A DNA stretch of 64,000 bases from Saccharicrinis sp963663905 (lineage in GTDB: Bacteria; Bacteroidota; Bacteroidia; Bacteroidales; Marinilabiliaceae). Location: positions 1,054,001 to 1,118,000 of the forward strand of contig OY760657.1 of assembly GCA_963663905.2 (NCBI GenBank), in the 5' to 3' direction. A program made the position numbers and the translations under genes. Shown here piece after piece: positions 1 to 9,787 of this stretch; within the stretch, counting starts at the first letter, position 1, and each line of letters opens with the position of its first letter. Below the pieces are notes generated by a model that ran no database searches, was not told the DNA's origin, and saw nothing but the letters and a program-made list of their open reading frames with translations.

Positions 1-1335
1 ACCGAAATTTTCAATTTGCTCGGTAAAGCATGCACCATCATGTCCCCAATAGGTTTTGCTTCGTAATATAGCGTTGTTTAATATGCGTAAGTAGAAATCA
101 AATTGCGGTTTCATCATATCAAAGTCACCGCTTTTTAACATTGGGAAATAAACCAATCGTTGGTTTTGGGCAGTAAATGTACCGCCTCCCCAGTTTCTGA
201 AATCAGGAGTGTAATTCTTTTTTGCATCAACAAAAACAGGGTCAACGGTAAATAATCCCCCGTTAAATTTGGTTGGGTAATTTCCGTAGGCATTGCAGCC
301 CAACATATATCTGAATAACTGGTAGTTTTTACCAACCTGCCATTCTTCGCTATTTTGATTTTTATCGGGTTGAATTTCAATAAAGCTTCTGTTCCAATAT
401 TGGTTCCACCATTCAATAGTTTTTTTGTGTGTTGATGAGGTATAAAGCGTTGCTGCCTTTACAGTCTTCCAAAGTTCGCTTTGCCAGGTTTCAATGGTTT
501 CTGTCTGGTTTGAATGCAAACTAATTTTTAGTTGGTGTGTTTTATTTGGTGCTTTACTTTCTAGTTTCCATCCTTCAAAATCAGTATCTAAATAGCTTCC
601 TTTAGAAGTAGTAACAGACTTAAAGTTTTTACCCGTCATATAACCTCCAAAAATCAGATTGTGAAGAGGATTATAAAGCTGATCTTTTATATTGCTTAAA
701 CCTTGCTGTTCAACAGTAGCATCAAAAACGGTTTCAGTTTGGTTTCTATGATAGAATAAAACCCCATTATCTTTAAAAGAGATATGATCAGCCAGTGTTT
801 TTAGTCTTGCCGGAGGAGCCCATTTGTAGGTATTTTGAAAACTCTCGCCTTTGCGAAGTTCCCTGTCCTGATAGCGCCAGTTTTCGTAAGTAGCCTCTAC
901 ATTAATTTTTTGGTTAGCGTTGATTTCAACTGATATAACAGGACTAAAAACATCAACCCATAATTTTACATCAGCAGATAAATTGGAGTTAGATCCGGAT
1001 ATCAGAACATAACCATCTTTAAGAATTAATTCTTGTTTAAAAGTCTTTCCTTCGAATGGGTTAGGAGAGAGGTGAATTCTGACTCTTCCGAGTTTAAGAA
1101 AAGTGTTGTTCTCATCAAAAGTTCCACTCTTTGACAAGTAGAACATTATTTCTCCGTTTTCTACCCAAACATTGGTTCCGATATCTCCACCACCACAAGG
1201 CATTGATTCCGATGAATTTTTACTTTGGGTAGTCCATATTACGTTGTATTGATCCAAATCAACATGATTTGCACTGTTGATAAGGTTGTAACAACAAAAT
1301 AAGGATACGCATAAAAGAAATAATGTTTTTTTCAT
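1..1335 (-). CDS. DUF5703-type secreted putative glycoside hydrolase (partial, C-terminus beyond window)
   Basis: The reading frame is open from the ATG at 1335 down to position 1 (445 codons), so the C-terminal part lies outside the window. A Sec signal peptide is visible at residues 1-21. Residues about 40-75 (SMPCGGGDIGTNVWVENG, then YLSKSGTFDENN and LKLGRVRI) resemble the N-terminal beta-sandwich I know as DUF5703. That domain recalls the N-terminal domain of GH95 and other (alpha/alpha)6 glycosidases in its GNG-type turn. The later part (NWGGGTF, QNQRLVYFPML, FDFYLRI) looks like the start of an (alpha/alpha)6 barrel. Substrate and reaction are unknown. The setting at the end of a pectin cluster suggests action on a pectin side chain. 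A 434-bp gap with a structured repeat precedes it, so it may have its own promoter. Confidence 0.75.
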   Translation of the reverse strand, partial: MKKTLFLLCVSLFCCYNLINSANHVDLDQYNVIWTTQSKNSSESMPCGGGDIGTNVWVENGEIMFYLSKSGTFDENNTFLKLGRVRIHLSPNPFEGKTFKQELILKDGYVLISGSNSNLSADVKLWVDVFSPVISVEINANQKINVEATYENWRYQDRELRKGESFQNTYKWAPPARLKTLADHISFKDNGVLFYHRNQTETVFDATVEQQGLSNIKDQLYNPLHNLIFGGYMTGKNFKSVTTSKGSYLDTDFEGWKLESKAPNKTHQLKISLHSNQTETIETWQSELWKTVKAATLYTSSTHKKTIEWWNQYWNRSFIEIQPDKNQNSEEWQVGKNYQLFRYMLGCNAYGNYPTKFNGGLFTVDPVFVDAKKNYTPDFRNWGGGTFTAQNQRLVYFPMLKSGDFDMMKPQFDFYLRILNNAILRSKTYWGHDGACFTEQIENFG

Positions 1336-1359
1336 ATGTCTAAGTTTGTTTTAAATTGT

Positions 1360-1447
1360 CATATGGAACTCGCCAATTTAGTCATCCTTCCCGAGGAATC
1401 GGGACAGGCAATGAGTGAGAACTTTTTCTCATGGCTCGTTTCATTTG
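1360..1447 (-). repeat. Structured intergenic element, copy 1 (terminal inverted repeats)
   Basis: On the minus strand the element begins CAAATGAAACGAGCC and ends GGCGAGTTCCATATG, which are imperfect 15-nt inverted repeats. Inside is a hairpin with stem GAGAA/TTCTC (1417-1430). A second hairpin, CCCGA/TCGGG, is absent from the other copy. The element ends 24 nt before the start codon of the DUF5703 gene. The copy at 45070-45135 ends 25 nt before the CE8 start, in the same orientation relative to the gene. It could be a structured 5' leader or a MITE-like repeat. Confidence 0.7.
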
Positions 1448-1491
1448 ATTTTTATAAACAATGTCTTTGTCTTTGGTATAATTTTAATTCA

Positions 1492-1570
1492 TGTCACCCC
1501 TTCAGGGCTTGATTTACATGGTGGTTAATTTAGATCTATAGCTACAAAGATATCAGCCTTTCAGGCCTAA
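1492..1570 (-). repeat. REP-like dispersed repeat, degenerate copy
   Basis: The plus-strand text GTCACCCCTTCAGGGCTTGA, TTTACATG and later CAGCCTTTCAGGCCT matches the reverse complement of 62977-63062 at both ends, while the centre is diverged. The better-preserved copy has a GC-rich CCGGGG/CCCCGG hairpin in the middle. No reading frame. Confidence 0.6.
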
Positions 1571-1769
1571 TTATATCGCGTCCTTAAGAAGATCATTTAC
1601 TTTTAACTTTTGGCTTTCAACTAATGACCTTTAAGTTTTTCAAAGAAAACACCATAACAAACTAATATAGCAAGTTATGAATGTTCTCTTCTCAAACTTA
1701 AAACACCTTATTACTAAGGGATTTTTACATAAAACAACTAATACAATATCTTATTATAAAATAAATATG

Positions 1770-3188
1770 TTACCATTCATCTGTTCTAAATGACGATACA
1801 GGTAAACCATCGGTTCCAAATAATTCAGCTACAACATAGTCTTTAAAAGCGTAGCGAACAGCTACTGGTTTTTTGACTCTTGGTGATGATAAAACCACAG
1901 ATTTACTTCTTAAAAATGCAGTGGCAGGATAAAAGCGTTTGTCTTCACCTGCTATTTCAAATCCTTTAATTTCTTTACCATAAGAAGTTAATCCATTGGT
2001 GTGGTTAAATGAAACTACCAGATTACTTCCATCAACAGACATAGCTTTAAACGAAGGACTTTTGTATCCAAAACCTTCCATTTTATAAGTATCACCAAGA
2101 ACATACATGGCCAATCTTTCACCACCAACTTTCTTTTTCATTGGATGGATGCTTGTTTCTTCGCCGATGTCTAATAAAACAACCATTCCGCTGTTTGGAA
2201 TTTTAGCTTCGGCTTTTCTTTGAGCATCTCTTAAATAAGCAGAATTATGTTTCTCTTTTTGTTCTTCAAGTGGTTTAAAAACAGAGTAATCAAATGGCGC
2301 AATCTGAGCATAATAAAAAGGAAAATCTCCCTGTTTCCACAAGGTACGCCATTCATTTACCATGGTAGGTAATAACTCCTCATATTTGTCAGGCTCAATA
2401 TAGTTTGTTTCTCCCTGATACCAGATGCAGCCTTTTATTCCATATCCTATAACAGGATGAAGCATTCCATTGAAAAGAACTGTAGGAGTGCGGTTAACTT
2501 CCGGAATTGAATCACCTTTTTCAGGAACCTTTTTATCTTCAAAAGGAACCGATGTTTCTTTGCTCATCCATGCCTGAATACATGAACCACCAAAACTTAC
2601 ATCAATTAAACCAACCGGCACATCAATCATCTCCTGTAATAAACGTCCAAAATAGTATCCTGTAGCACTAAAGTTACATACTGATTCAGGTGATGCTTCT
2701 TTCCATTGTCCTTCGAAGTTATCCTGAGGCTCTGTTTTTGAACAACGAGGAATAGAGATCATTCTGATGTTTTTATTTCTGGATTTTAATATATCCATGT
2801 TTGATCCTTCAACAGGTTGCCCCATAAAACCTTTCATTGGCATTTCCATGTTCGATTGTCCTGTACAAAGCCAAACTTCACCAATCATCACGTTTTTAAG
2901 AGTAACAGGTTTACCATCGCTAATAGTTACTTCAAAAGGACCACCCGCTACTGGAGTTTTAACCATGATTTTCCACTTACCTGATTTATCAGATTTGGCA
3001 GTATAACTTTGGTTATTCCATGATGTTTGAACAGTAATGGAAGCCTTTGCATCCGACCATCCCCAGATTGCAACCTCAGATTGTTGCTGTAATACCATAT
3101 TGTCGGTGAACAAAGACGATAATTTTATTTCGGCCTTTGCTCCGAAGTTTACGATTACTAATAATAGAATTAAACTTAAATACTTCAT
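1770..3188 (-). CDS. Sialate O-acetylesterase-family SGNH esterase (likely pectin acetylesterase)
   Basis: A 472-residue protein with a Sec signal peptide (residues 1-19), so periplasmic or secreted. It has the serine block GQSNMEM at 110-116 (nucleophile Ser112), the conserved CIWYQGETN block around residue 255, and a C-terminal SIHP block holding the likely catalytic His. This layout is that of the sialate O-acetylesterase (SASA) family. In a pectin locus such enzymes usually remove O-acetyl groups from galacturonate or rhamnose in rhamnogalacturonan and not from sialic acid, but that is inference from context. It follows the GH106 gene after 199 bp and is the next-to-last gene of the minus-strand cluster. 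The family assignment is firm and the acetylated substrate is not known. Confidence 0.88.
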   Translation of the reverse strand: MKYLSLILLLVIVNFGAKAEIKLSSLFTDNMVLQQQSEVAIWGWSDAKASITVQTSWNNQSYTAKSDKSGKWKIMVKTPVAGGPFEVTISDGKPVTLKNVMIGEVWLCTGQSNMEMPMKGFMGQPVEGSNMDILKSRNKNIRMISIPRCSKTEPQDNFEGQWKEASPESVCNFSATGYYFGRLLQEMIDVPVGLIDVSFGGSCIQAWMSKETSVPFEDKKVPEKGDSIPEVNRTPTVLFNGMLHPVIGYGIKGCIWYQGETNYIEPDKYEELLPTMVNEWRTLWKQGDFPFYYAQIAPFDYSVFKPLEEQKEKHNSAYLRDAQRKAEAKIPNSGMVVLLDIGEETSIHPMKKKVGGERLAMYVLGDTYKMEGFGYKSPSFKAMSVDGSNLVVSFNHTNGLTSYGKEIKGFEIAGEDKRFYPATAFLRSKSVVLSSPRVKKPVAVRYAFKDYVVAELFGTDGLPVSSFRTDEW

Positions 3189-3228
3189 TTGTTTAACTTT
3201 TTATATTTTCTTTTAGTATTCAGATTAT

Positions 3229-3312
3229 AGATAATAGACATTAGATAATAGACATTAGATAATAGACATTAGATAATAGACATTAGATAATAGACATTTG
3301 ATAATAGAATTA
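3229..3312. repeat. 14-bp tandem repeat, five exact copies plus one degenerate
   Basis: The unit AGATAATAGACATT is repeated exactly at 3229-3298 (5 x 14 bp), followed by a diverged sixth unit to 3312. It sits between the GH106 and acetylesterase genes. There are no spacers, so it is not a CRISPR. Its length is not a concern for coding because it lies outside genes. Confidence 0.95.
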
Positions 3313-3387
3313 TAGCCCGTATAATAACGTAAGATCTATTTTTGTATCCTTGATCCTTTTTACCCTTTACCTTTTTACCCTTTACCG

Positions 3388-6300
3388 CTATTCACTTACT
3401 TCAATCATTACCGGACCATACAATCCAGCAGGCAACAATTCCCGGCCTTTCAAACGATAAGGAGCAGTGGTATAAGTTACTCTCTGATCTTCGGGTAATT
3501 GATGATCTCCCATTAATCGGTTTGCCCAGGTATTGGTAATTTCAATCTCCAAATTATTTATGCCTGGTTCAACAGCATTGCTAATATCAATACGGTAAGG
3601 TTTTGTCCAGCAAATACTGCATGATTTACCATTTACTTTTACTTCGGCAATATTATCAAAGTCTGTAAGATTAATCCACACTTGCTTTTCCTTATAGCTT
3701 TCATCCCAATTAAAGCTGTTCTTGTATGTAGCAGTTCCGGAATAATATCGAATAGAATCGTTATTGTTTTCACTCCATGAAGTCAGTTCTTCGAAAACAA
3801 CTTCTTTATCAGGACCACCTAAATCCTTATCAAATAAAACAGTCCATGATCCTTCAATCTCTTTTACTTTTGAGTACTCAGTCTGAGGTTTAGCCTGAGT
3901 ATTTTCCTTTTCAAATAGCACAAAAACAGATTGATTAGATTCCAATGTATATTTGATTTCTGAGCGACCATTAACCACTGAATAATCTTTAGGTAAGATT
4001 TTAGAATTGTTTACCGGATCATAAATAACCGGAGTTTTATCGTTTTCTCTAAATGACAGCGTTACTTCCTGAGCTTCGTTTAATTGGTTAGCCACGAAAT
4101 AAATCTCCTCATGATCAGAACTGCGGTGATTCCATGCAATAGTAGTTAATTCTTTGCCTTCAGTATTTAAAGCCTTAAAATCTTTCTGTAAATCAATTTG
4201 ATCAAATGATTCGGCAACAAATGGTCCAACAATGACACGACCGTTACCAACTTTAGTTATGTTGTAGTTATTACCCTTTTCATCCTTCATTTGTATAGGA
4301 GCACCAGCAAATAACTCGTCTGTTATTGATTTTAACTCATTATCCTCTTCAGAATTGGCACTGTAAGTCAAAGATGGTTTTTCCATCATTAAAATGGTAG
4401 CCCCTTGTTTTGTTAACGACAGAAGTTTTGCTGCAACTTCAACACTCATTCTTTCACCTCCATCCGGAGCCATTTTTCTCTGGCCTGGAACAACCAGTAG
4501 TTTATATTCAGAACCTCCGGGTAAAACAATCTTTCCATCCTTTACAGAAGCAAGATTAATTAAAGCATCCTTATTAAATGAATCATATGCATAACCCATC
4601 AAAGGATTGATCCATTCTTCAGGATCAGCCATGTTTTCAAGAGTAGTTACGCCTTGAGGAATATGACGCACTTCAAAATTATTTCCAGACAATCGTTTCT
4701 TTTCACTTTGCACCCTTTCGTTACCCATAATACCTGGTAAAACAGGAACCAAACGATCCGGTAAAATTGCACGACGAGGAATCTCTTCGCCTGTAAATAC
4801 AGCAATATCAGCTACAGGCTTACCTGTTTGCAGTAGATTTTGACAATTTGTAAGATATTTAATAAAAGCACTGGATTGTTTCCACCAGGTTTGATCACGT
4901 TGAAAAAAGGTGCCAATCACATCTAAAGTCATACCCGGTCTGCGATCGATCCATGGATTTTGAGTGAACACATGGAAAACGATTTTATTCACGCCCAAAG
5001 CAAAATTACGATCAATAACAGGCTTAAGAATTCCCGGATGTTCATCCCAATCCAAACGAATCTCGGTTAAGCTTTCGGCCTGTACAATTTTTTTTCCATA
5101 GATATGTGCACCGGAAATGGCATCCAGCATATCATTGGGTTTATCGTGAGAAGGACTTCTGAACCAGAATTCACCCATGGTTACATCTACATTTTTAAAA
5201 TGCATCATTCCATCCGAAACCATAATAGGGGAGACGCTCTCAGCAGCGAAATGACAATCCTTCTCGTGAGCTAATTTCTGCATGGTTCCAAATAAATTAT
5301 CTGCAACCAATTCTGCAATTGTTTCACGTAAATCGGTTAAAACTTTTTCCGAAGTCTCTGCATTCTCTAAAGGAATACCTGCTAAAACAGGCAGGTACTT
5401 ATAATAATCGTAACCACGTCTTTTTATAAACTCATCACGTATTACCGGTGACCAGTTTTGACTTCCACATTCCCAGCTATCAATAAAAAAGTGATTTAAA
5501 ACTTTATTGGCCAATTCTGGTCCAACCTGACGAAATACTTCTCCAAACCACTGATCAAACTGAAAAGCTACTGTTTCAGAATCCAGTTTATCACACTCAA
5601 GGCCTTTACCGCCTCCTCCAATGTAATTTGTAGTACCAGTAGTTGTATGTCCCATACGAAGAATACGCCAGTTACCCTCAGGAATATCCCAGGTTAGCGT
5701 TCCATCCTCCTTCAATAAACTGGTTATATCAACTAACTGATCCAATGAAATACATTCATCAGTCTTTAGCTCTTCATTTTTTGTTCTTTGTGCAATTCGC
5801 CATATCACTCCGGATTTTCCCTCATACTGATGAATTTTAGCATCAGAAGAAAGCTCTATTCCTTGAACTCGTAAAGAAGGATTCCATTTAGCGGCATCCA
5901 AATCCTCAGCACCAGCATCCATCCCTGAAGGATCATAAACAAAACGAAAATATTTGGCTGTAACTTCAGGAATAAGACTGGTGGCATTAGCGTATACATC
6001 CTGCCATCCCTGGCGAGGTGCTATCATTTGGTAGTGATCTTTAAAATGAACACCGTCATCACTAACCTGAATCAAAAAACGGTTAGATTGGTAGTTGTAC
6101 CATCCTGAATGAATAGTTAAAGAACGACAAGTAAAAGGTTCTTTAAATTCGTATTGAATGTAACAGGATTCTTTGCTTTTAAACTGTTTGGTATTTACTT
6201 TTTTTGCCAGATAATTGATGTCATTATTTGTAGCATCAGAAGTTACCTTCACTTGTTTTTGAAATGAAGATACACCTGCATTTTCCTTAACAGGATAAGC

Positions 6301-6804
6301 ATAAATGGCAATGTCTTCATAGTAGTTTTCCTTATGCTCAGGAATGGATAAAAACGATTGAAAATGCGTACCACCATTAACTATAGTATCAGACCAAACT
6401 ACTTTCTGCATGGATTTTTCCGGAGTAATCCAAGGACCACCAGCACACGAAAAGCCGTCGCAAGAGTGCATTCCCAGTTTTAAATCCAATCGATCGCATT
6501 CTTTCATTACATGCTTAATCATTTCCCACCATTCCGGAGTTAAGGTCTTAACTGGATTTTCAATTAGTGAAGAATCTCTCAGGTCTTTTATAAAAGAAAG
6601 ATATGCACCACCTAAACCAACTTCTTTCATGGCCTCCAAATCGGCAGTTATACCTTCTTTGGATACTTCACCATGCATCCAGTACCATAGAGTCCATGGT
6701 TTAACAGATTCTGAAGTAGGATAACTCTTTTCTTCCTTTGAAGATTCGGAATTACATCCTAGAAAGAATGCTCCAATTAATAGTATGCAGAATATTTTTT
6801 TCAT
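3388..6804 (-). CDS. GH106 family alpha-L-rhamnosidase, lipoprotein
   Basis: 1138 residues with a lipoprotein signal (FFLGC, Cys17), so membrane-anchored and probably periplasmic or on the outer surface. The N-terminal barrel starts WTLWYWMHGEVSKEGI and DLEAMKEVGLGGAYL, followed by the AGGPWITPE segment, all typical of GH106. A discoidin-like insertion lies around residues 200-320 and a C-terminal jelly-roll near 1000-1138 ends in AGLYGPVMIEV. GH106 enzymes remove terminal alpha-L-rhamnose from rhamnogalacturonan I or II fragments. The acidic residue in the FIDSWECG segment is a plausible catalytic Glu, though I cannot map it to a structure. The gene lies 100 bp after a GH2 gene. A second, more distant GH106-like protein is encoded at 20534-23749. 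Confidence 0.85.
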   Translation of the reverse strand: MKKIFCILLIGAFFLGCNSESSKEEKSYPTSESVKPWTLWYWMHGEVSKEGITADLEAMKEVGLGGAYLSFIKDLRDSSLIENPVKTLTPEWWEMIKHVMKECDRLDLKLGMHSCDGFSCAGGPWITPEKSMQKVVWSDTIVNGGTHFQSFLSIPEHKENYYEDIAIYAYPVKENAGVSSFQKQVKVTSDATNNDINYLAKKVNTKQFKSKESCYIQYEFKEPFTCRSLTIHSGWYNYQSNRFLIQVSDDGVHFKDHYQMIAPRQGWQDVYANATSLIPEVTAKYFRFVYDPSGMDAGAEDLDAAKWNPSLRVQGIELSSDAKIHQYEGKSGVIWRIAQRTKNEELKTDECISLDQLVDITSLLKEDGTLTWDIPEGNWRILRMGHTTTGTTNYIGGGGKGLECDKLDSETVAFQFDQWFGEVFRQVGPELANKVLNHFFIDSWECGSQNWSPVIRDEFIKRRGYDYYKYLPVLAGIPLENAETSEKVLTDLRETIAELVADNLFGTMQKLAHEKDCHFAAESVSPIMVSDGMMHFKNVDVTMGEFWFRSPSHDKPNDMLDAISGAHIYGKKIVQAESLTEIRLDWDEHPGILKPVIDRNFALGVNKIVFHVFTQNPWIDRRPGMTLDVIGTFFQRDQTWWKQSSAFIKYLTNCQNLLQTGKPVADIAVFTGEEIPRRAILPDRLVPVLPGIMGNERVQSEKKRLSGNNFEVRHIPQGVTTLENMADPEEWINPLMGYAYDSFNKDALINLASVKDGKIVLPGGSEYKLLVVPGQRKMAPDGGERMSVEVAAKLLSLTKQGATILMMEKPSLTYSANSEEDNELKSITDELFAGAPIQMKDEKGNNYNITKVGNGRVIVGPFVAESFDQIDLQKDFKALNTEGKELTTIAWNHRSSDHEEIYFVANQLNEAQEVTLSFRENDKTPVIYDPVNNSKILPKDYSVVNGRSEIKYTLESNQSVFVLFEKENTQAKPQTEYSKVKEIEGSWTVLFDKDLGGPDKEVVFEELTSWSENNNDSIRYYSGTATYKNSFNWDESYKEKQVWINLTDFDNIAEVKVNGKSCSICWTKPYRIDISNAVEPGINNLEIEITNTWANRLMGDHQLPEDQRVTYTTAPYRLKGRELLPAGLYGPVMIEVSE

Positions 6805-6828
6805 ATGATTGCTTAGATAAGAGATGAT

Positions 6829-6884
6829 AGATAAGAGATAATAGAATTTTTACATTGTTTTTAAGTGTCTATGATCTCTTATCT
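6829..6884. terminator. Inverted repeat between GH2 and GH106 genes
   Basis: AGATAAGAGATAATAG (6829-6844) is nearly complementary to CTATGATCTCTTATCT (6869-6884), with one mismatch and a 24-nt loop. A further near-copy of the left arm lies at 6815-6830. It could act as a transcript-stabilising hairpin or a weak terminator. The same kind of AGATAATAG word forms the tandem repeat at 3229-3312. Confidence 0.5.
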
Positions 6885-6904
6885 AATGTCTTATAATCTA
6901 TAAG

Positions 6905-9787
6905 TTACTTCGCTTGAAAACGGAAATATACAGTTCCTGATTTTTCACCACTTACATGTTGAGCTTGCGATGAAGGACCACATAAATCGGTTGCATTTAC
7001 TTTATTACGAACAGCCGGGATAACATCCAAAAATGAAATTCCTGTCTGTGGTAAAGTGTATAATAATGCATCTCTTCCGTCACGAGGAGTATAAACACCT
7101 AAATAGTTATCAAAGCTTTTATTTGCAATAGAAATGGTTCCTTCTGTAGTTGAGAAATTAGCCCACTGCCAATCGCGGAAATATCCTTTAAACTCAGGGT
7201 AAACAAAGCTTTCTCCCGGGATAGGGTCGTTGTAATCATTTCCCCAGATGCCCAATTCAGTACCATGAGTACGGTTTTGCCATGAACGGTAAGGACCCAT
7301 ACCTAACCATTTAATGGATTTCATATTGTCTTCAGGATAATCAAATTTGATTCCCATTAATTCAACCACTCCATCATATAAATAGGTGTAGTCTAACTCC
7401 AATAAACCATCAGGATAAATCTTCCATAATACATTCTTCAATGCTCCGGCATATTTTGCATTTACAGCATAGTAACCATCCTCTTGATGAAAATCAAAGT
7501 GAGTTAGAGTTGAATCCGTTGAAAATTCATTGTAAACTCGGTCGATGCCATTTAATGGATTTGGTAAGTTTTCGGCTACCCAGCCATCCAAACTTCTGTC
7601 GCCACGACGAGCAGCAGTAAATTTTGGACCATTACCAAATGAAATGGTCTTTCCATTCTGTTTTACGTTTAACAATTCACCTTTTTCTTTGCCAAAAGTA
7701 AATGCATTCTCTCCAACAGAAATAGTTACTTGCTCATCAGTTTCCTGAGTTTTAAATTCATTATTTACTTGTGTTGGAGTTATTGAATTTGCTTCTTTTG
7801 CTAAATCCCACGACCACGTATATATTTCTTCTCCTTCAGGTCCGTATGCTGTAACAAATAAAGCATCTGCATTTTTCCAGTCTTTAGGAAGAGGAATATT
7901 TATTTCACCTTTAGCATGAGCTTTTAAATCAGGACCATTGAATTTACCTTCAGTAATTGTTTTTTCCGTTGCATTCTTTTCAAAAGCATCAGAAAACTGG
8001 CTAAGTTTCCAGGTAAACTTACATTGATTCAGGTTGATAAAATCATATCTGTTTTGAACAGGAATCGCACCAGAAAAATCTGCTGGTAATTCATCAAAAT
8101 CAATATAAACAGGAGACCATACTTCTTTAATAGTAAAGAAACTACCTTCTTTTTCGTGATGAGGTCCAACAATACCATCAGCACCATGGTTTCCATCATT
8201 ATCTATTTTTCCATCCTGATCAGTTCTAACAACACCTTCATCAGCATATACCCAAAGTAAGCCACCAGTACAATTAGGATGGTTATACATCATCTTCCAG
8301 TAATCGTATAAGCCAGCTCCATGTCCACCATCATACAAACCATGAAGAAATTCAGTAGGCATAAATAAATCCTTGCCTCTTAAGTAGTTTTGAGTTTCAC
8401 CATAGGAACGGTAATGCATGGTTTCCATTCCGTTTAAATCTTGCTGAGGGTGAATTACAGGACGCTTTTGAGGATCGTAAGGAGCAAATTCAGCATCAAG
8501 CTCAGTATTCCAGCCCTTTTCATTTCCATTATCCCAGAATAGAATACTTGGGTGGTTTACATCGCGTGTAACCATCTCTTTTACCAGTTTTCTTCCAACA
8601 CCGGTATCATAATGTCCATGCCATCCGCCAAGCTCATTGAGAACATAAAGTCCTAATTCGTCACAAGCATCCAAAAATTCAGGATCAGGAGGATAGTGCG
8701 ACATACGAACTGTATTCATGTTCATTTCTTTAATTAAACGAACATCGTTATAGTTTAACTCTTTATTCAAAGTACGACCTGTTTCCGGCCAAAAACTATG
8801 GCGGTTTACACCACGCATCATAATTCTTTGACCGTTAAGATATAGTCCATCTTTTTTACGGATTTCAAATGTGCGGAAACCAATACGATCATTTACAGTG
8901 TGAACATCTTTACCATCTTTCATTAAAGTAAAACGAACATTGTAAAGATTAGGATTTTCAGCAGTCCAAAGTTTCACGTTATCAAAGTGAGATTTTAAAA
9001 CTACCTTTTCAGATCCGGGTTGAGGTTTTTCAAAAACAGGTTTTCCAATGGATTTACCATTTAAATCCAAAACTTCAGCTTTAACAGAGTATTCGCCAGA
9101 TAGAGGATGACCCAGATAAACTTCAGCTAAAAAGTCGCCATTAGCTTCGGCAGCTACTGCTGTACGATCAATGTTATGTGCTGGTCTCACTTCTAAAAAT
9201 ACCGGACGGAAGATTCCTCCAAAATTCCAGTAGTCAGCACGACGTTCAGCCAGATTTACACTGATATCTTTTGATTCTTCACTTACGGTTACTTCCAAAA
9301 GATTTTCTTTTCCGAATTTTAACCATGGAGTAATATCATATTTAAAACGATAGAAAGCACCCTGATGTGTTTCACCGGCTTTTTTGCCATTAATTCTCAC
9401 TTCAGTATCAGTCATAGAAGCTTCAAAAACAATTTGTACGTTTTTATCTTCCCATTCCTTAGGTACCATAAAAGTATGTTTGTACTTACCTTGTTCTGTT
9501 GGAATGGCAGGATGAGACTTCATCGCATAGAAATAAATACCGTAATTGTATTCACCAAAACCTTGCTGTTCCCAACATGAAGGAACTTTAATCTTGGTCC
9601 ATTCTCCGCTATTTCTGCCTTCAGTACAGAAAAACTCCCAATCTACAGCATCATCATATCCTTTACCTGAAAGATATTTGATTTCTGTGTTTGTGTTGCT
9701 TTTTGATGATTGCGAAAAAATATTTACTGATGAAAATGAAATGATCATCGAAAGCAGTAAAAATCTATTCTTTATAATTGTTTTCAT
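6905..9787 (-). CDS. GH2 family glycoside hydrolase (beta-galactosidase type)
   Basis: 960 residues with a Sec signal peptide (about 1-25). The order is an N-terminal sugar-binding jelly-roll (about 40-200), an immunoglobulin-like domain (205-310), a TIM barrel from about 311, and C-terminal beta domains that include the GPYRSWQNR motif. The predicted acid/base is Glu423 in DNGNEKGW and the nucleophile is Glu479 in MPTEFLHG. RMSHYPPDP is the usual GH2 barrel motif. In rhamnogalacturonan loci GH2 enzymes cut beta-galactose, beta-glucuronate or related linkages, and the exact sugar cannot be told from sequence. WDNGNE replaces the commoner WSLGNE, so this is not a close LacZ relative, unlike the neighbouring 10204-13521 gene. 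It is separated from that gene by a 416-bp gap. Confidence 0.85.
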   Translation of the reverse strand: MKTIIKNRFLLLSMIISFSSVNIFSQSSKSNTNTEIKYLSGKGYDDAVDWEFFCTEGRNSGEWTKIKVPSCWEQQGFGEYNYGIYFYAMKSHPAIPTEQGKYKHTFMVPKEWEDKNVQIVFEASMTDTEVRINGKKAGETHQGAFYRFKYDITPWLKFGKENLLEVTVSEESKDISVNLAERRADYWNFGGIFRPVFLEVRPAHNIDRTAVAAEANGDFLAEVYLGHPLSGEYSVKAEVLDLNGKSIGKPVFEKPQPGSEKVVLKSHFDNVKLWTAENPNLYNVRFTLMKDGKDVHTVNDRIGFRTFEIRKKDGLYLNGQRIMMRGVNRHSFWPETGRTLNKELNYNDVRLIKEMNMNTVRMSHYPPDPEFLDACDELGLYVLNELGGWHGHYDTGVGRKLVKEMVTRDVNHPSILFWDNGNEKGWNTELDAEFAPYDPQKRPVIHPQQDLNGMETMHYRSYGETQNYLRGKDLFMPTEFLHGLYDGGHGAGLYDYWKMMYNHPNCTGGLLWVYADEGVVRTDQDGKIDNDGNHGADGIVGPHHEKEGSFFTIKEVWSPVYIDFDELPADFSGAIPVQNRYDFINLNQCKFTWKLSQFSDAFEKNATEKTITEGKFNGPDLKAHAKGEINIPLPKDWKNADALFVTAYGPEGEEIYTWSWDLAKEANSITPTQVNNEFKTQETDEQVTISVGENAFTFGKEKGELLNVKQNGKTISFGNGPKFTAARRGDRSLDGWVAENLPNPLNGIDRVYNEFSTDSTLTHFDFHQEDGYYAVNAKYAGALKNVLWKIYPDGLLELDYTYLYDGVVELMGIKFDYPEDNMKSIKWLGMGPYRSWQNRTHGTELGIWGNDYNDPIPGESFVYPEFKGYFRDWQWANFSTTEGTISIANKSFDNYLGVYTPRDGRDALLYTLPQTGISFLDVIPAVRNKVNATDLCGPSSQAQHVSGEKSGTVYFRFQAK

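Larger units (their letters stand above)
1336..1769. other. 434-bp intergenic region with three dispersed repeats
   Basis: No gene seen. It contains a structured element at 1360-1447 (second copy at 45070-45135), a degenerate copy of a REP-like repeat at 1492-1570 (second copy at 62977-63062), and a 23-nt word at 1599-1621 that recurs with one mismatch at 57674-57696. The gap separates the acetylesterase gene from the DUF5703 gene on the minus strand. Confidence 0.8.

Noticed and set aside
135..416. A 93-aa minus-strand reading frame
   Set aside because: It lies in another register from the open 1-1335 minus-strand frame that reads through the same bases with signal peptide and family motifs, so it is a shadow.
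3229..3312. Possible CRISPR array
   Set aside because: The 14-bp units are directly adjacent with no spacers and no cas genes are near, so it is a simple tandem repeat.
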